A DNA stretch of 64,000 nt from contig AP014683.1 of the NCBI GenBank assembly GCA_000828975.1, forward strand, positions 511,520 through 575,519. Reading direction: 5' to 3'. A program made the translations under genes and the position numbers. The DNA is from Burkholderiales bacterium GJ-E10. GTDB lineage: Bacteria > Pseudomonadota > Gammaproteobacteria > Burkholderiales > Burkholderiaceae_F. The stretch's first letter is position 1; every line of letters starts with the position of its first letter. The notes below the pieces were generated by a model. That model ran no database searches. It had not been told where the DNA came from and worked only from the letters and a program-made list of their open reading frames with translations. Shown in pieces: positions 1 through 10,544 of the stretch.

Positions 1-1
1 T

Positions 2-1897
2 GCCGCCTACGACGCGCAGTGCCAGCGCGAGGGTTGCGTCGACTTCGCGGAGCTGTTGCTGCGGAGCGTGGAACTCCTGACGCGGCACGAAGCGATCCGG
101 GAACACTACCGCAGCCGTTTTCGCCACATCCTGGTCGACGAGTTCCAGGACACCAATACGCTGCAATACCGCTGGCTCAAGCTTCTCGCGGGGCTGGGCG
201 GATCCGAGGGCGGGCCGACGGGTGTGCCAATCTTCGCGGTCGGCGACGACGATCAGTCGATCTACCGCTTCCGCGGCGCCAACGTCGGCAACATGTCGGA
301 TTTCCAGCGCGAATACGCGGTCCGGCATCTCATCAAGCTCGAGCAGAACTACCGCTCGCACGGCAACATTCTCGACGCCGCCAACCACCTCATCGGCAAC
401 AATGCGCGGCGCCTCGGCAAGAAGCTCTGGACGGACGCGGGGGCGGGGGAGAAGATCCATCTTTTCGAAGCCGGTTCGGATGGCCAGGAGGCGGCGTGGA
501 TCGTCGACGAGGTGCGCGACCTGCAGGGGCGGGGCGCCCGGCTGCAGGACGTCGCCATTCTCTACCGCTCCAATGCGCAGTCGCGCGTGATCGAGCATGC
601 GCTGTTCAATGCCGGCATGGCGTACCGGGTATACGGCGGCATGCGCTTCTTCGAGCGCGCCGAAGTCAAGCACGCCCTGGCCTATCTGCGGCTGGCGGCC
701 AATCCCGACGACGACATTTCCTTCGCGCGAGTGGTGAACTTTCCGCCGCGCGGCATCGGGGCGCGCAGCCTGGAGCAATTGCAGGACGCAGCGCGGCAGG
801 CGGGGACCAGCCTGTTCCGTGCGATCGGGACCCTGGGCGGCCGGGCGGGAGCCAATTTCGCGCAGTTCGCCGCGATCGTCGGCGTGCTGCAGGAGGCGGC
901 CGGGCGGGTGACGCTGGCCGAACTGGTGGCCGAGGCGCTGCAGCGCAGCGGCCTCAACGAGCACTACCGCAATGAACGGGACGGCGCCGACCGGCTGGAA
1001 AACCTGGCGGAACTGATCAATGCCGCCACCGGATTTTCCGCCGAGCAGGCGCGCGACCTGGCACGCGAGATCGGGCTTGATCCTGGGCTCGACGCCGGGC
1101 GGAACCCCGGGTCGACCGCGGCCGATTCCGCCGGGGATGAGGCCGATCCGCGGTCGACCTTGATCGCGTTTCTCGCACACGCGTCGCTCGAGGCCGGCGA
1201 CAATCAGGCGAGCGCGGGGCAGGACGCCCTGCAGCTCATGACCGTGCATGCCGCGAAAGGGCTGGAATTCGATTCGGTGTTCCTCACCGGGCTCGAGGAG
1301 GGGCTGTTTCCGCACGAGAACAGCTTGAGCGAGGCCGATGGCCTGGAGGAAGAGCGCCGCTTGATGTACGTGGCGGTCACCCGGGCGCGCAAGCGGCTCA
1401 GCCTGAGCTATGCCCAGAGCCGCATGCTGCACGGCCAGACCCGCTACGGGCTGCGCTCGCGCTTCGTCGACGAATTGCCGGAGGCGCTGCTGCAGATCCG
1501 CACGCCCAGACGCGGGACGTTCTTCGGCGCGGGGATGCAGGATCGGGCGCCATGGGGCCGCGAGACCTCCCAGGCCCGCCCGGCTGGCGCCGTGCGGGGA
1601 CGGGGAGAGATCGCCGGTGGTCGCAGCGCACCGTTCGCCCGCCCGATGGGGGAAGCGGCGGGGATGAGCGGAAACGGGATGCCGCCGCGGTCGCCGCTGC
1701 AGGCGGGCGGGGCCGCGACGGCCGCCGCCGAGTCGCATGGCCTGCGCGTCGGCCAGGGCGTGCGCCACGCCAAGTTCGGCGAGGGCATCGTGGTCCGGCT
1801 GCAGGGAAACGGCACCGACGCGCGCGCCCAGATCAACTTCCGGTCGGTCGGAGTGAAGGAATTGCTGCTTTCGGTCGCCAAATTGCAGCCGGCCTGA
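2..1897 (+). CDS. uvrD: ATP-dependent DNA helicase UvrD/PcrA (5' end outside window)
   Basis: Superfamily 1A 3'-5' helicase of nucleotide excision and mismatch repair. The frame is open from the first bases, so the N-terminus with the Walker A motif lies outside the window. Visible in order: motif II DEFQDTN (about residue 45 of the visible part), motif III VGDDDQSIYRFRG (about 80), motif IV NYRS, motif V LMTVHAAKGLEF (about 412), motif VI MYVAVTRARKRL, then a basic linker and the C-terminal Tudor-like domain (KFGEGIVVRLQG) typical of UvrD/PcrA rather than Rep. It converges on the minus-strand membrane-protein gene, 39 bp away. Confidence 0.96.
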   Translation, partial: AAYDAQCQREGCVDFAELLLRSVELLTRHEAIREHYRSRFRHILVDEFQDTNTLQYRWLKLLAGLGGSEGGPTGVPIFAVGDDDQSIYRFRGANVGNMSDFQREYAVRHLIKLEQNYRSHGNILDAANHLIGNNARRLGKKLWTDAGAGEKIHLFEAGSDGQEAAWIVDEVRDLQGRGARLQDVAILYRSNAQSRVIEHALFNAGMAYRVYGGMRFFERAEVKHALAYLRLAANPDDDISFARVVNFPPRGIGARSLEQLQDAARQAGTSLFRAIGTLGGRAGANFAQFAAIVGVLQEAAGRVTLAELVAEALQRSGLNEHYRNERDGADRLENLAELINAATGFSAEQARDLAREIGLDPGLDAGRNPGSTAADSAGDEADPRSTLIAFLAHASLEAGDNQASAGQDALQLMTVHAAKGLEFDSVFLTGLEEGLFPHENSLSEADGLEEERRLMYVAVTRARKRLSLSYAQSRMLHGQTRYGLRSRFVDELPEALLQIRTPRRGTFFGAGMQDRAPWGRETSQARPAGAVRGRGEIAGGRSAPFARPMGEAAGMSGNGMPPRSPLQAGGAATAAAESHGLRVGQGVRHAKFGEGIVVRLQGNGTDARAQINFRSVGVKELLLSVAKLQPA

Positions 1898-1936
1898 GCG
1901 GGCGGGGGGGGACCGCCGCGGGCGTGGCGCGGCTTC

Positions 1937-2680
1937 CTACTCGACGATGTCCCGGTACATCGCGTAGGCGCAGGTCTGGGTTGCGGCGCCTACCACCATC
2001 GACAGCGGCGCCAGCACCATGCCGACCGTCGTCTCCCCCACACTGAAGGCGTCGACCATCGCCCCCAGCGCGAGGACGAGCAGGGTGGCGAGCGCGATCA
2101 GCGACAGGAAATAGACGAGCATCGGCCAGCGGTTGCGCCAGCAGGTGAAGAAGCTGAAGAACATCGCCTTGCCCGCGGTCATGCCGTGCCAGGCGACGAG
2201 CGGAGGCGCGAACCAGATCGCCATCTGCAGCGGCACCCAGATCACCAAGCTGCCCAGCACCCACGCCGTCTGCGCGTGGGTCAGGTGTTCGGCTGCATCT
2301 TTTCCGGTTCCGGACGGGAGCATCGCAAAACCGGTGGTGAGCAGACCGGCGGCGATCGCCGAGACCACGCCGATCTTGATCAGATGCAGGCGCGTGAACG
2401 GCTCGCGCAGCGGATCCGTGTAGCAGTGCGGCCCGGGCGCCTTGCCGCGGTCGACGTCGCGGCAGACGCCGAGCATGCCGACCCATGCCGCCGGCATCAG
2501 GATGAGGGCGAATGCCTGCCCCACGAGCGGCAGCAGGCTGATCGTCCAGATGACGATCATTCCCATCAGCACGAAGGTCAGGATCGACAGCGGCTGGCGG
2601 CCGAAAAGCCGCAGACCGCTGCGGATCCACCGGATGCCGTCGGACGCCTTGCGCGTGTGGATGGTCGGCGTCAGACCCAC
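1937..2680 (-). CDS. BPSS1780-family integral membrane protein
   Basis: A 247-residue protein of unknown function with about six hydrophobic segments, after a cytoplasmic-looking N-terminus (KASDGIRWIRSGLRLFGRQP). Beta-proteobacterial genomes often carry this family beside the homoserine kinase and polA, which is the arrangement here. The GTG start at 2680 overlaps the last 10 bases of thrB, so the two are likely translationally coupled. Longer readings upstream run through thrB in another frame and are not credible. Confidence 0.8.
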   Translation of the reverse strand: MGLTPTIHTRKASDGIRWIRSGLRLFGRQPLSILTFVLMGMIVIWTISLLPLVGQAFALILMPAAWVGMLGVCRDVDRGKAPGPHCYTDPLREPFTRLHLIKIGVVSAIAAGLLTTGFAMLPSGTGKDAAEHLTHAQTAWVLGSLVIWVPLQMAIWFAPPLVAWHGMTAGKAMFFSFFTCWRNRWPMLVYFLSLIALATLLVLALGAMVDAFSVGETTVGMVLAPLSMVVGAATQTCAYAMYRDIVE

Positions 2681-3633
2681 GGCAGGGCCTCCGGCGCCGC
2701 ATCGGCACGGGCGTGGAGGGTGCGCTCGAACCGCGCCGGGTCGTGCGGCGCCAGGACGGCGGCCGGACGCGGCAGGTGCAGGTCGTACAGGCGCGAAATC
2801 CAGAACCGCAGCGCCGCCGCGCGCAGCATCGGCTGCCAGAACGGACGTTCGTCCGCCTGCAGCGGGCGCACGCGATGGTATGCGGCGAGCAGCGCCGCGG
2901 CCCGGTCCGGAGCCAGCCGCCCGTCGTGCAGGTCGACGCACCAGTCGTTCATGGTGACGGCCAGGTCGTAGAGCCATGGTCCGTTGCCGGCAAAGTAGAA
3001 ATCGATCACGCCGCCGATCCGGTCGTCGTCGAACAGCACGTTGTCGCGAAACAGGTCGGCGTGGATCGGTCCCGACGGCAACCGGGCGTAGCCGGGCTCC
3101 GAGGCGATGCGCTCCTGGAAGCGGATCTCTTCGGCCAGGCGCTGGAACTGCGCCGCCGGCATGTGCGTCGCCAGCGATGGCACGGTCTGCTGCCACCACG
3201 CCAGTCCGCGCGGGTCGGGATGGGTCTGGGGGTAGTCCCGGGCCGCAAGGTGCATGCGGGCAAGGGTCTCCCCCACCCGGGCACAGTGCGCCGCGTCGGG
3301 CATTTCGATCGCCTTGCCCGAAAGGCGGGCGACGATCGCCACCGGCTTGCCATGTGTGCGCGTGAACAATTCCCCGTCCCGGGTGGCAACCGGTTCCGGC
3401 ACCGGCAGATCGTGGCGGGCGAGGTGCCGCATCAGGCCGAGATAGAACGGCAGGTCTTCGGCCCGCAGACGTTCGAAAACCGTCAGCACGTACTTGCCGG
3501 CATCGGTGGTCAGAAAGAAGTTCGAATTCTCGATGCCGCTGGCGATGCCCTGAAAGCGCTGCAGCGCGCCGAGCGCGTAGCGGTCGAGCAGCGCGAGCAT
3601 GTCCTCGCGCGAGAGGTCGGTGAAGACGGCCAT
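2671..3633 (-). CDS. thrB: homoserine kinase type II (ThrB)
   Basis: Phosphorylates homoserine in threonine biosynthesis. This is the choline-kinase-like (type II) form, not the GHMP form. The 320 residues include the N-terminal MAVFTDLSREDMLALLDRY, the phosphotransferase motif GPIHADLFRDNVLFDDD (catalytic H-D region, about residue 190) and GGVIDFYFAGNGPW (metal-binding Asp). The ATG at 3633 gives the family's usual length. It is divergent from polA across a 69-bp gap and leads into the BPSS1780-family gene. Confidence 0.93.
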   Translation of the reverse strand: MAVFTDLSREDMLALLDRYALGALQRFQGIASGIENSNFFLTTDAGKYVLTVFERLRAEDLPFYLGLMRHLARHDLPVPEPVATRDGELFTRTHGKPVAIVARLSGKAIEMPDAAHCARVGETLARMHLAARDYPQTHPDPRGLAWWQQTVPSLATHMPAAQFQRLAEEIRFQERIASEPGYARLPSGPIHADLFRDNVLFDDDRIGGVIDFYFAGNGPWLYDLAVTMNDWCVDLHDGRLAPDRAAALLAAYHRVRPLQADERPFWQPMLRAAALRFWISRLYDLHLPRPAAVLAPHDPARFERTLHARADAAPEALPWV

Positions 3634-3702
3634 CGCCGGATGAAAATTGGGGATTATAGATGCAGTGGTGATGGGCGACAGGATATCCTTGGCGGGATTC
3701 CG

Positions 3703-6474
3703 ATGGAAAGACTGCCACTTGTGAAGACCCTGCTGTTGGTGGACGGCTCGGGGTACCTGTACCGCGCCTACCACGCCTTGCCCGACCTGCGTACCGCCCG
3801 GGGCGAACCGACCGGCGCGCTGCGGGGATTCCTGAGCATGCTGCGCAGCCTGCGCGAGATCGTGCCCGGCGAGTATTGCGCCTGCGTGTTCGACGCCAAG
3901 GGGCCGACGTTTCGCGACGCGATGTTCCCCGATTACAAGGCCCACCGGCCGCCGATGCCCGAGGACCTGGCGGCGCAGGTTCCGCTCATTCGCGATGCCG
4001 CGGCCGCGCTCGGCTGGACGGTGCTGCAGGTGGAAGGCGTCGAGGCCGATGACGTGATCGGGACGCTGGCGCGGCGGGCGGCGGAATCCGGGCTGCGCGC
4101 GGTGATCGCCACCGGCGACAAGGATCTGGCGCAGCTCGTCGACGATTCGATCGGCCTGATCGACACGATGCGCCGCGAAGGCGGTCCGCCCCGACGGATG
4201 GACCGGGCGGGGGTGATCGAACGATTCGGCGTGCCGCCGGAGCGCATCGTCGATTACCTGGCGCTGGTCGGCGATGCGGTCGACAACGTCCCGGGGGTGG
4301 AAAAGGTCGGTCCCAAGACGGCCGTCAAATGGTTGCAGCAGTATGGCTCGCTCGATGGCGTGATCGCTCATGCCGACGCCATCGCGGGCGCGGTCGGCGT
4401 CAATCTGCGCAAGGCGCTCGATTGGCTGCCGACGGCGCGGGTGCTGGTCACCGTGCGCACCGACGTCGATCTCGGCGGGGCGGTGCCGGACCTGGAGATG
4501 CTTGCCCTGCGTACTCCCGATCGGGATGCCCTGCGCCGGATCTACGAACGCTGCGAGTTCCGGAGCTGGCTGCGCGAACTGGCGCCGGACGGTGCCGGCG
4601 ATTCGTCGGCGTCGCGCACCGCGGATCCGGACGGCGCCGTCTCCACCCCGACTGCGGCGGGCGATCGGACCTACGAGTGCGTCTGCACCGAGGAACAGCT
4701 CGGGCGCTGGCTCGCTGCCATCGAGCGGGCGGAGCTGACCAGCATTGATACCGAAACGACCTCGCTCGATCCGATGCGCGCCGAACTCGTCGGGATCTCG
4801 CTTGCGGTGCGCGCCGGCGAGGCCTGCTACATCCCGCTCGGTCATCGCGGCATGGCGTCGGAGGCGCCGCGGCAGCTCGACCGCGATCGGGTGCTGGCGC
4901 GGTTGCGTCCCTGGCTGGAAAACGCCGACCACGCCAAGCTGGGCCAGCATGTCAAGTACGACAGTCATGTGTTCGCCAATGCCGGACTGCAGATGGCGGG
5001 AATCCGCCACGATACGCTGCTGCAGTCGTACGTGCTGGAGGCGCACCGCTCCCACGACATGGATTCCCTCGCCGCGCGCCATCTCGGCCGTAAGACGATT
5101 TCGTACGAGGAGGTCTGCGGCAAGGGTGCCAAGCAGATCGGATTCGACCAGGTGCCGATCGACCGGGCGACCGAGTACGCCGCCGAGGACGCGGACGTCA
5201 CGCTCGCATTGCACCATGCGCTGTGGCCCCGGATCGAGGCCGATGCGGACCTGCGGCGGATCTATGAAACGATCGAAATCCCCGTGTCCCGCGTCCTGTT
5301 TCGGATGGAGCGGACGGGCGTGCTGATCGATCCGCAGCGCCTGCAGGAGCAGAGCCGCGAAATCGGCCTGCGCATCGCCGCCCTCGAGGCCGAGGCGTTC
5401 GTCCTGGCCGGCGGGACGTTCAATCCGGCGTCGACCAGGCAGGTCGGCGAGGTGCTCTTCGACCGTCTGGGACTGCCGGTGGTGAAAAAGACGGCGAGCG
5501 GGGCGCCGAGCACCGATGAGGAAGTGCTCGAGAAACTGGCGCAGGACTATCCGCTGCCGAAGTTGCTGCTGACGCATCGTGGTCTGTCGAAACTGCGGTC
5601 GACCTACTGCGACAAGCTGCCGGGCATGATCCATCCGCGAACGGGCCGTGTGCATACGACGTACGGGCAGGCGATCGCGGTCACGGGGCGGTTGTCGTCC
5701 TCCGATCCGAACCTGCAGAACATTCCCGTACGGACCGCCGACGGGCGGCGCATCCGGGCCGCGTTCGTCGCCCCGCCGGGGGCGCGGATCCTGTCGGCCG
5801 ACTACTCGCAGATCGAGTTGCGCATCATGGCCCACATCTGCGGCGATCCGGGCCTCGTTGGCGCGTTCGAGCGTGGCGAGGACGTGCATCGCCGCACGGC
5901 ATCCGAGGTCTTCGGCGTTGCGCCGGACGAGGTCGGCGACGACCAGCGACGGGTGGCCAAGGTCATCAATTTCGGGTTGATGTACGGGATGAGCGCGTTC
6001 GGCCTCGCGTCCAACCTGGGAATCGGCAGGGACGCCGCGCAAAACTATATCGACCGGTACTTCCAGCGCTATCCCGGGGTCGCGCAGTACATGGAGGCCA
6101 CGCGCGAGACGGCGCGCCGGCAGGGCTACGTCCAGACCGTGTTCGGCCGCCGGCTCTGGCTGCCGGAGATCCACGGACCGAGCGGCCCGCGGCGGCAGGC
6201 GGCCGAGCGCGCGGCGATCAACGCGCCGATGCAGGGGACGGCGGCCGATCTCATCAAGCTGGCGATGATCGCCGTCGACGAGTGGCTGACGCGGGAAGGG
6301 ATGGCGACGCGCCTCGTGATGCAGGTGCATGACGAACTGGTGTTCGAGGTGCCCGAGGACGAAGAGGCCCGGGTGCGGGCCGCGGTTCCCGGGCTGATGA
6401 CGGGCGTCGTGCGGTGGCAGGTGCCGCTGGAGGTGGAAGTGGGCGTGGGCAGCAACTGGGACGAGGCGCATTGA
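3703..6474 (+). CDS. polA: DNA polymerase I
   Basis: Repair and Okazaki-fragment processing polymerase, 923 residues. Domains in order: 5' nuclease (1 to about 290; LLLVDGSGYLYRAYH, GVEADDVIGTLA, DNVPGVEKVGPKTA); 3'-5' exonuclease with intact DTETTSLDPM (about 347), so proofreading is predicted; polymerase with motif A ADYSQIELRIMAHI (about 700), O-helix RRVAKVINFGLMYG (about 750) and motif C MQVHDELVFEV (about 873). ATG 3703 is used; GTG 3721 is a shorter alternative. The stop overlaps the next ATG by one base. Confidence 0.97.
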   Translation: MERLPLVKTLLLVDGSGYLYRAYHALPDLRTARGEPTGALRGFLSMLRSLREIVPGEYCACVFDAKGPTFRDAMFPDYKAHRPPMPEDLAAQVPLIRDAAAALGWTVLQVEGVEADDVIGTLARRAAESGLRAVIATGDKDLAQLVDDSIGLIDTMRREGGPPRRMDRAGVIERFGVPPERIVDYLALVGDAVDNVPGVEKVGPKTAVKWLQQYGSLDGVIAHADAIAGAVGVNLRKALDWLPTARVLVTVRTDVDLGGAVPDLEMLALRTPDRDALRRIYERCEFRSWLRELAPDGAGDSSASRTADPDGAVSTPTAAGDRTYECVCTEEQLGRWLAAIERAELTSIDTETTSLDPMRAELVGISLAVRAGEACYIPLGHRGMASEAPRQLDRDRVLARLRPWLENADHAKLGQHVKYDSHVFANAGLQMAGIRHDTLLQSYVLEAHRSHDMDSLAARHLGRKTISYEEVCGKGAKQIGFDQVPIDRATEYAAEDADVTLALHHALWPRIEADADLRRIYETIEIPVSRVLFRMERTGVLIDPQRLQEQSREIGLRIAALEAEAFVLAGGTFNPASTRQVGEVLFDRLGLPVVKKTASGAPSTDEEVLEKLAQDYPLPKLLLTHRGLSKLRSTYCDKLPGMIHPRTGRVHTTYGQAIAVTGRLSSSDPNLQNIPVRTADGRRIRAAFVAPPGARILSADYSQIELRIMAHICGDPGLVGAFERGEDVHRRTASEVFGVAPDEVGDDQRRVAKVINFGLMYGMSAFGLASNLGIGRDAAQNYIDRYFQRYPGVAQYMEATRETARRQGYVQTVFGRRLWLPEIHGPSGPRRQAAERAAINAPMQGTAADLIKLAMIAVDEWLTREGMATRLVMQVHDELVFEVPEDEEARVRAAVPGLMTGVVRWQVPLEVEVGVGSNWDEAH

Positions 6475-7250
6475 TGGGCACCTTCCTGCTGATTCTCGGC
6501 GCCAACATGGCGTCGACGGCGGTGTCGCTTTCGCTGGCGGCGATCCTGGGTTTCCGCTTCCTCGCGGGCCTGGTCGACCGCCTGGTGCACATGTCGATCG
6601 GCCTACTCCTGGCGACCGGCCTGACGCATCTTCTGCCCGAGGCGATGGCGCGGGGCATCCCCCCGGCGCGCCTGGGCTGGACCCTCCTGCTGGGGATTCT
6701 GGCGCTCTTCGTCCTGGAAAAGTCGACCCTGATCCACCACACCCACCACCACGAGGGTGACGTCCACCACCACGAACACGGCCACGACGCGAAGGAGGCG
6801 GGGCGGGGCGCCTACCCCGTGCTCGTCGGCGATGCGTTCCACAATTTCGGCGACGGCGTCGTGATCGCGGCCGCGTTTCTGGTGGATGTGCATGCCGGCT
6901 TGTTGACGGCCATGGCGGTGATGGCGCATGAGATTCCCCATGAGATCGGCGATTTCATGATCCTGCTGAACGCCGGGTTTTCCCGGCGGCGGGCGTTCGG
7001 CTTCATGCTACTTTCGGGGTCGGCGGCGGTGCTCGGCGGCGCGATCGGCTTCTTCGTGCTGGACCGTCTGCAGGCGCTCATGCCCTACGCGCTGGTGTTG
7101 GCGGCGGCAAGCTTCGTGTACATCGCGCTATCCGACCTGCTGCCCGAGCTGATGCGCCGATCATCCTTACGGCGTACCCTGCCGGACGTCGGCCTGGTGC
7201 TCCTGGGTGTCGTGATCGCCGTCGCCGCGGCCAGCCTGGACACCAATTGA
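6474..7250 (+). CDS. ZIP-family divalent metal transporter
   Basis: A 258-residue inner-membrane protein of the ZIP family (zinc and related cations). There are about eight hydrophobic segments, a His-rich cytoplasmic loop between segments 3 and 4 (residues about 87-104, alternating H, E and D), and the signature metal sites HNFGDG (about 122) and HEIPHEIGD (about 152). Its start shares one base with the polA stop (TGATG), so it is translated from the same message. Direction of transport and exact metal are not shown by sequence. Confidence 0.9.
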   Translation: MGTFLLILGANMASTAVSLSLAAILGFRFLAGLVDRLVHMSIGLLLATGLTHLLPEAMARGIPPARLGWTLLLGILALFVLEKSTLIHHTHHHEGDVHHHEHGHDAKEAGRGAYPVLVGDAFHNFGDGVVIAAAFLVDVHAGLLTAMAVMAHEIPHEIGDFMILLNAGFSRRRAFGFMLLSGSAAVLGGAIGFFVLDRLQALMPYALVLAAASFVYIALSDLLPELMRRSSLRRTLPDVGLVLLGVVIAVAAASLDTN

Positions 7251-7286
7251 GAGCGGGGCGCGCATTCTCCGCCCGCCGCGCGATCG

Positions 7287-7319
7287 AAAACCCCGCTCGG
7301 CATCGTAAAATGGGGGTTT
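7287..7319. terminator. A/C-rich inverted repeat between the ZIP gene and xseB
   Basis: AAAACCCC at 7287-7294 pairs with GGGGGTTT at 7312-7319 around a 17-nt loop. It could be a weak terminator for polA-ZIP. A TAAAAT hexamer inside it (7306-7311), about 20 nt upstream of xseB, could instead be a -10 box. Confidence 0.35.
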
Positions 7320-7332
7320 CGGTCGCCGCAGC

Positions 7333-7590
7333 ATGAAAAAATCCGCATCCCCGAAATCGCCGGACGAATTGAGCTTCGAGCAGGCGCTCGACGAGCTCGA
7401 CGCGCTGGTGCGGAAAATGGAGTCCGGAGAACTGGGGCTGGACGAATCCATCGCGGCATATCGCCGCGGCACGGATTTGGCGAAGGCATGTCAGGGCCGG
7501 TTGAACGCGGCCGAACTGGAGATTCGCAAGCTGGACGGTGAGGCGCTGCGGGCGCTGGATCCGGAAGAGCTGCGGGGTGGTGAAACGTGA
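7333..7590 (+). CDS. xseB: exodeoxyribonuclease VII small subunit
   Basis: The 85-residue small subunit of exonuclease VII, which degrades single-stranded DNA with XseA. Family signature: LSFEQALDELDALVRKMESGELGLDES, then coiled-coil helices. The large subunit is not in the window. Its stop overlaps the start of ispA, and xseB-ispA-dxs is a common proteobacterial operon. Confidence 0.95.
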   Translation: MKKSASPKSPDELSFEQALDELDALVRKMESGELGLDESIAAYRRGTDLAKACQGRLNAAELEIRKLDGEALRALDPEELRGGET

Positions 7591-8504
7591 TGCCGGAATT
7601 TGAAGCTTGGGTGCGTGCCTGTCAGGACCGATTCGAGGCGTTGGCCTCGGCTCGCCTGCCGGCCGCGGATCGGACGCCGCGACGCCTGCACGAGGCGATG
7701 CGCTATGCGGTGCTGGGCGGGGGCAAGCGCATCCGCCCGCTGCTGGCCTATGCCTCGGGCATCGTGACGGATGCCGATCCGGCGGCGCTGGACTGCGTTG
7801 CGCTGGCGCTGGAGTATGTGCACGTCTATTCGCTGGTGCACGACGATCTGCCGTGCATGGACGATGACGTCCTGCGGCGCGGCAAGCCGACCGTCCACGT
7901 GGCGTTCGACGAGGCGACGGCGATGCTCGTCGGCGATGCCTTGCAGGCCGAGGCGTTCCGGGTGCTGGCCGAGGCCCCGATTGCGCCGGCCGTGCGTGCC
8001 GACCTGATTCGCGACCTGGCCCTGGCGGCGGGAACCGATGGCATGTGCGGCGGCCAGGCGATCGACCTCGACGCGATGCGCGGACAGGCGGATTTCCCGC
8101 TCGACGCAGCGGGGCTCGAACGGATGCACGGCATGAAGACCGGCGCGCTGGTGCGCGCGGCGATCGTCATGGGCGCCCGCGCGGGCGGTGCGAGCGAGAC
8201 GGTTCTGGCGCTGCTCGATCGCTATGCCGAGGCGATCGGCCTGGCGTTCCAGATCGTCGACGACATTCTCGATGTGGAGTCGAGTTCGGAAGAGCTGGGC
8301 AAGACGGCGGGCAAGGATGCCGCGCAGAACAAACCCACCTATGTGAGCGTGCTCGGACTCGACGCGGCGCGTCGACATGCCGCCGAGCTGCGTGAGTCGG
8401 CGAATCGTGCCCTGGCCGCCCTGGAAACCGAAGCCGGCCTGCCGGCGGATCGCGCGCTGCGGCTGCGACAGCTTGCCGATCTCATCGTCTCGCGGCGCCG
8501 ATGA
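7590..8504 (+). CDS. ispA: farnesyl diphosphate synthase
   Basis: Condenses IPP with DMAPP/GPP to C15 farnesyl diphosphate, the precursor of ubiquinone, undecaprenyl phosphate and here hopanoids. Motifs: [10 protein letters not shown], first Asp-rich motif [17 protein letters not shown], second Asp-rich motif DDILD and [12 protein letters not shown]. About 304 residues. GTG at 7587 and ATG at 7590 are adjacent in-frame starts; ATG is chosen. The stop overlaps the dxs start (ATGA). Confidence 0.95.
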   Translation: MPEFEAWVRACQDRFEALASARLPAADRTPRRLHEAMRYAVLGGGKRIRPLLAYASGIVTDADPAALDCVALALEYVHVYSLVHDDLPCMDDDVLRRGKPTVHVAFDEATAMLVGDALQAEAFRVLAEAPIAPAVRADLIRDLALAAGTDGMCGGQAIDLDAMRGQADFPLDAAGLERMHGMKTGALVRAAIVMGARAGGASETVLALLDRYAEAIGLAFQIVDDILDVESSSEELGKTAGKDAAQNKPTYVSVLGLDAARRHAAELRESANRALAALETEAGLPADRALRLRQLADLIVSRRR

Positions 8505-10492
8505 ATACCACTCCCAGCATTCCGATCATGCCGACGATGCAAAACCCGTCTTCCGCGACAACCCGGTCGTCGAGCACCGGGGGCCTGCTGGCGGCGATCG
8601 AATCGCCGGCCGACCTGCGCCGCCTGGATCGTTTCCAGCTGCGATCGCTCGCCGACGAATTGCGCGAATACCTGATCCACTCGGTCGCGAGCACCGGGGG
8701 GCACCTGAGTTCGAACCTGGGCACGGTCGAACTCACCATTGCGCTGCATTACGTGTTCAACACGCCCGAAGACCGCATCGTCTGGGACGTGGGGCACCAG
8801 ACCTACGCGCACAAGATTCTCACCGGGCGCCGGGACGCGATGCCGACCTTGCGCCAGGCCGGCGGAATTTCCGGGTTTCCGCGGCGGGCGGAGTCGCCCT
8901 ACGACGCATTCGGCGTCGGGCATTCCTCGACGTCGATCTCGGCCGCGCTGGGCATGGCGGTGGGTGCGCGCAACCGCGGCGAGACGCGGCACAGCATCGC
9001 CGTGATCGGCGATGGGGCGATGTCGGGCGGCATGGCGTTCGAAGCGCTCAACAACGCCGGCGTCACCGAGAACGTGCGGTTGCTCGTCATCCTCAACGAC
9101 AACGACATGTCGATTTCGCCGGCGGTGGGCGCGCTCAATCGGCATCTGGCGCGCATTCTCAGCGGCAATTTCTATCGTGCCGCGCGCAGCGCCGGAAGGC
9201 AGGTGCTCAAACATCTGCCGCCGGTTCTCGAACTGGCGCGCAAGTTCGAGGAGCACGCCAAGGGCATGGTCGCCCCGGGTACCCTGTTCGAGGAATTCGG
9301 TTTCAACTACATCGGCCCGATCGATGGCCACGACCTCGATGCGCTGGTCCCGACCTTGCAGAATCTCTGCGACACGACCGGGCCCCAGTTCCTGCATGTG
9401 GTGACGCGCAAGGGGCAGGGCTACTCCCATGCCGAGGCCGACCCGATCCTCTATCACGGGCCGGGCAAGTTCGACCCCGCGGTGGGGATCGTCGGCAAGC
9501 CCGCGGCGCCGGCCAAACTCACCTATACCCAGGTGTTCGGCGACTGGCTGTGCGACATGGCGCGCGCCGACACGCGGCTCGTCGGCATCACGCCGGCGAT
9601 GCGCGAGGGATCCGGCATGGTGCGCTTCGAGCGCGAGTTTCCCAACCGGTATTTCGACGTCGGTATCGCCGAACAGCACGCCGTGACATTTGCCGCCGGA
9701 TTGGCCTGCGAAGGGATGCATCCGGTCGTCGCAATTTATTCGACGTTTCTGCAGCGCGCCTACGATCAACTGATTCACGACGTTGCGCTGCAGAACCTGC
9801 CGGTGGTGTTCGCGATCGACCGCGGCGGCCTCGTCGGCGCCGATGGCGCGACCCACCATGGCGCGTTCGACCTGTCGTTCCTGCGCTGCATTCCGAACAT
9901 GGTGGTGATGACGCCGAGCGACGAGAATTTGTGCCGCCGCATGCTCACGACGGCATTCCATCACGAGGGACCGGCCGCGGTGCGCTATCCGCGCGGAGCC
10001 GGTATCGGCGCGGCGCTCGATCCCGGGCTCGATCCGGTCGAACTCGGCAAGGGCGTGCCGGTGCGCGAATCGACGGCTCCCGCCGGCAGCCGCATCGCGA
10101 TCCTGGCCTTCGGCACCTTGCTCCACCCGGCCTTGCGTGCAGCCGAAGCCATCGATGCCAGCGTCGCGGACATGCGGTTCGTGAAACCGCTCGACCGCGA
10201 TTTGCTGCTCCGTCTCGCCGACACCCACGATGCGCTGGTCACCATCGAGGAGAACGTCATCCAGGGCGGTGCCGGAAGCGCGTGCGCGGAGGAACTCGAC
10301 GCCGCCGGGCGGGTCGTCCCCCTGCTGCGCCTGGGTCTGCCCGACGTCTTCATCGATCATGGCGATTCCGCCAAGCTGCTGGCCGAGGCCGGCCTCGATG
10401 CGGCGGGCATCGAAGCGTCGATTCGACGGCGCTTCGCCAATCTGTTGCAGGATCTGCGCCGGGCCCGGCAAGCGGGCGGCATGGCCGGATAG
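8501..10492 (+). CDS. dxs: 1-deoxy-D-xylulose-5-phosphate synthase
   Basis: First enzyme of the methylerythritol phosphate pathway: pyruvate plus glyceraldehyde-3-phosphate to DXP, TPP-dependent. The 663 residues include [15 protein letters not shown], the TPP motif [18 protein letters not shown], and the transketolase region with [18 protein letters not shown]. The N-terminus has a low-complexity extension of about 30 residues before the conserved start of the fold, so an internal start cannot be excluded. Last gene of the operon before the tRNA integration site. Confidence 0.96.
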   Translation: MNTTPSIPIMPTMQNPSSATTRSSSTGGLLAAIESPADLRRLDRFQLRSLADELREYLIHSVASTGGHLSSNLGTVELTIALHYVFNTPEDRIVWDVGHQTYAHKILTGRRDAMPTLRQAGGISGFPRRAESPYDAFGVGHSSTSISAALGMAVGARNRGETRHSIAVIGDGAMSGGMAFEALNNAGVTENVRLLVILNDNDMSISPAVGALNRHLARILSGNFYRAARSAGRQVLKHLPPVLELARKFEEHAKGMVAPGTLFEEFGFNYIGPIDGHDLDALVPTLQNLCDTTGPQFLHVVTRKGQGYSHAEADPILYHGPGKFDPAVGIVGKPAAPAKLTYTQVFGDWLCDMARADTRLVGITPAMREGSGMVRFEREFPNRYFDVGIAEQHAVTFAAGLACEGMHPVVAIYSTFLQRAYDQLIHDVALQNLPVVFAIDRGGLVGADGATHHGAFDLSFLRCIPNMVVMTPSDENLCRRMLTTAFHHEGPAAVRYPRGAGIGAALDPGLDPVELGKGVPVRESTAPAGSRIAILAFGTLLHPALRAAEAIDASVADMRFVKPLDRDLLLRLADTHDALVTIEENVIQGGAGSACAEELDAAGRVVPLLRLGLPDVFIDHGDSAKLLAEAGLDAAGIEASIRRRFANLLQDLRRARQAGGMAG

Positions 10493-10544
10493 TTCGTTCG
10501 TCGGTCGGCCGCGCGGGTGCGGGGCCGGCAGCGCATCATGTCGG

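Noticed and set aside
2671-6471. 1266-codon minus-strand open frame across polA
   Set aside because: Only its last 320 codons (thrB) are real. The rest is the antisense of polA, which has all its motifs on the plus strand.
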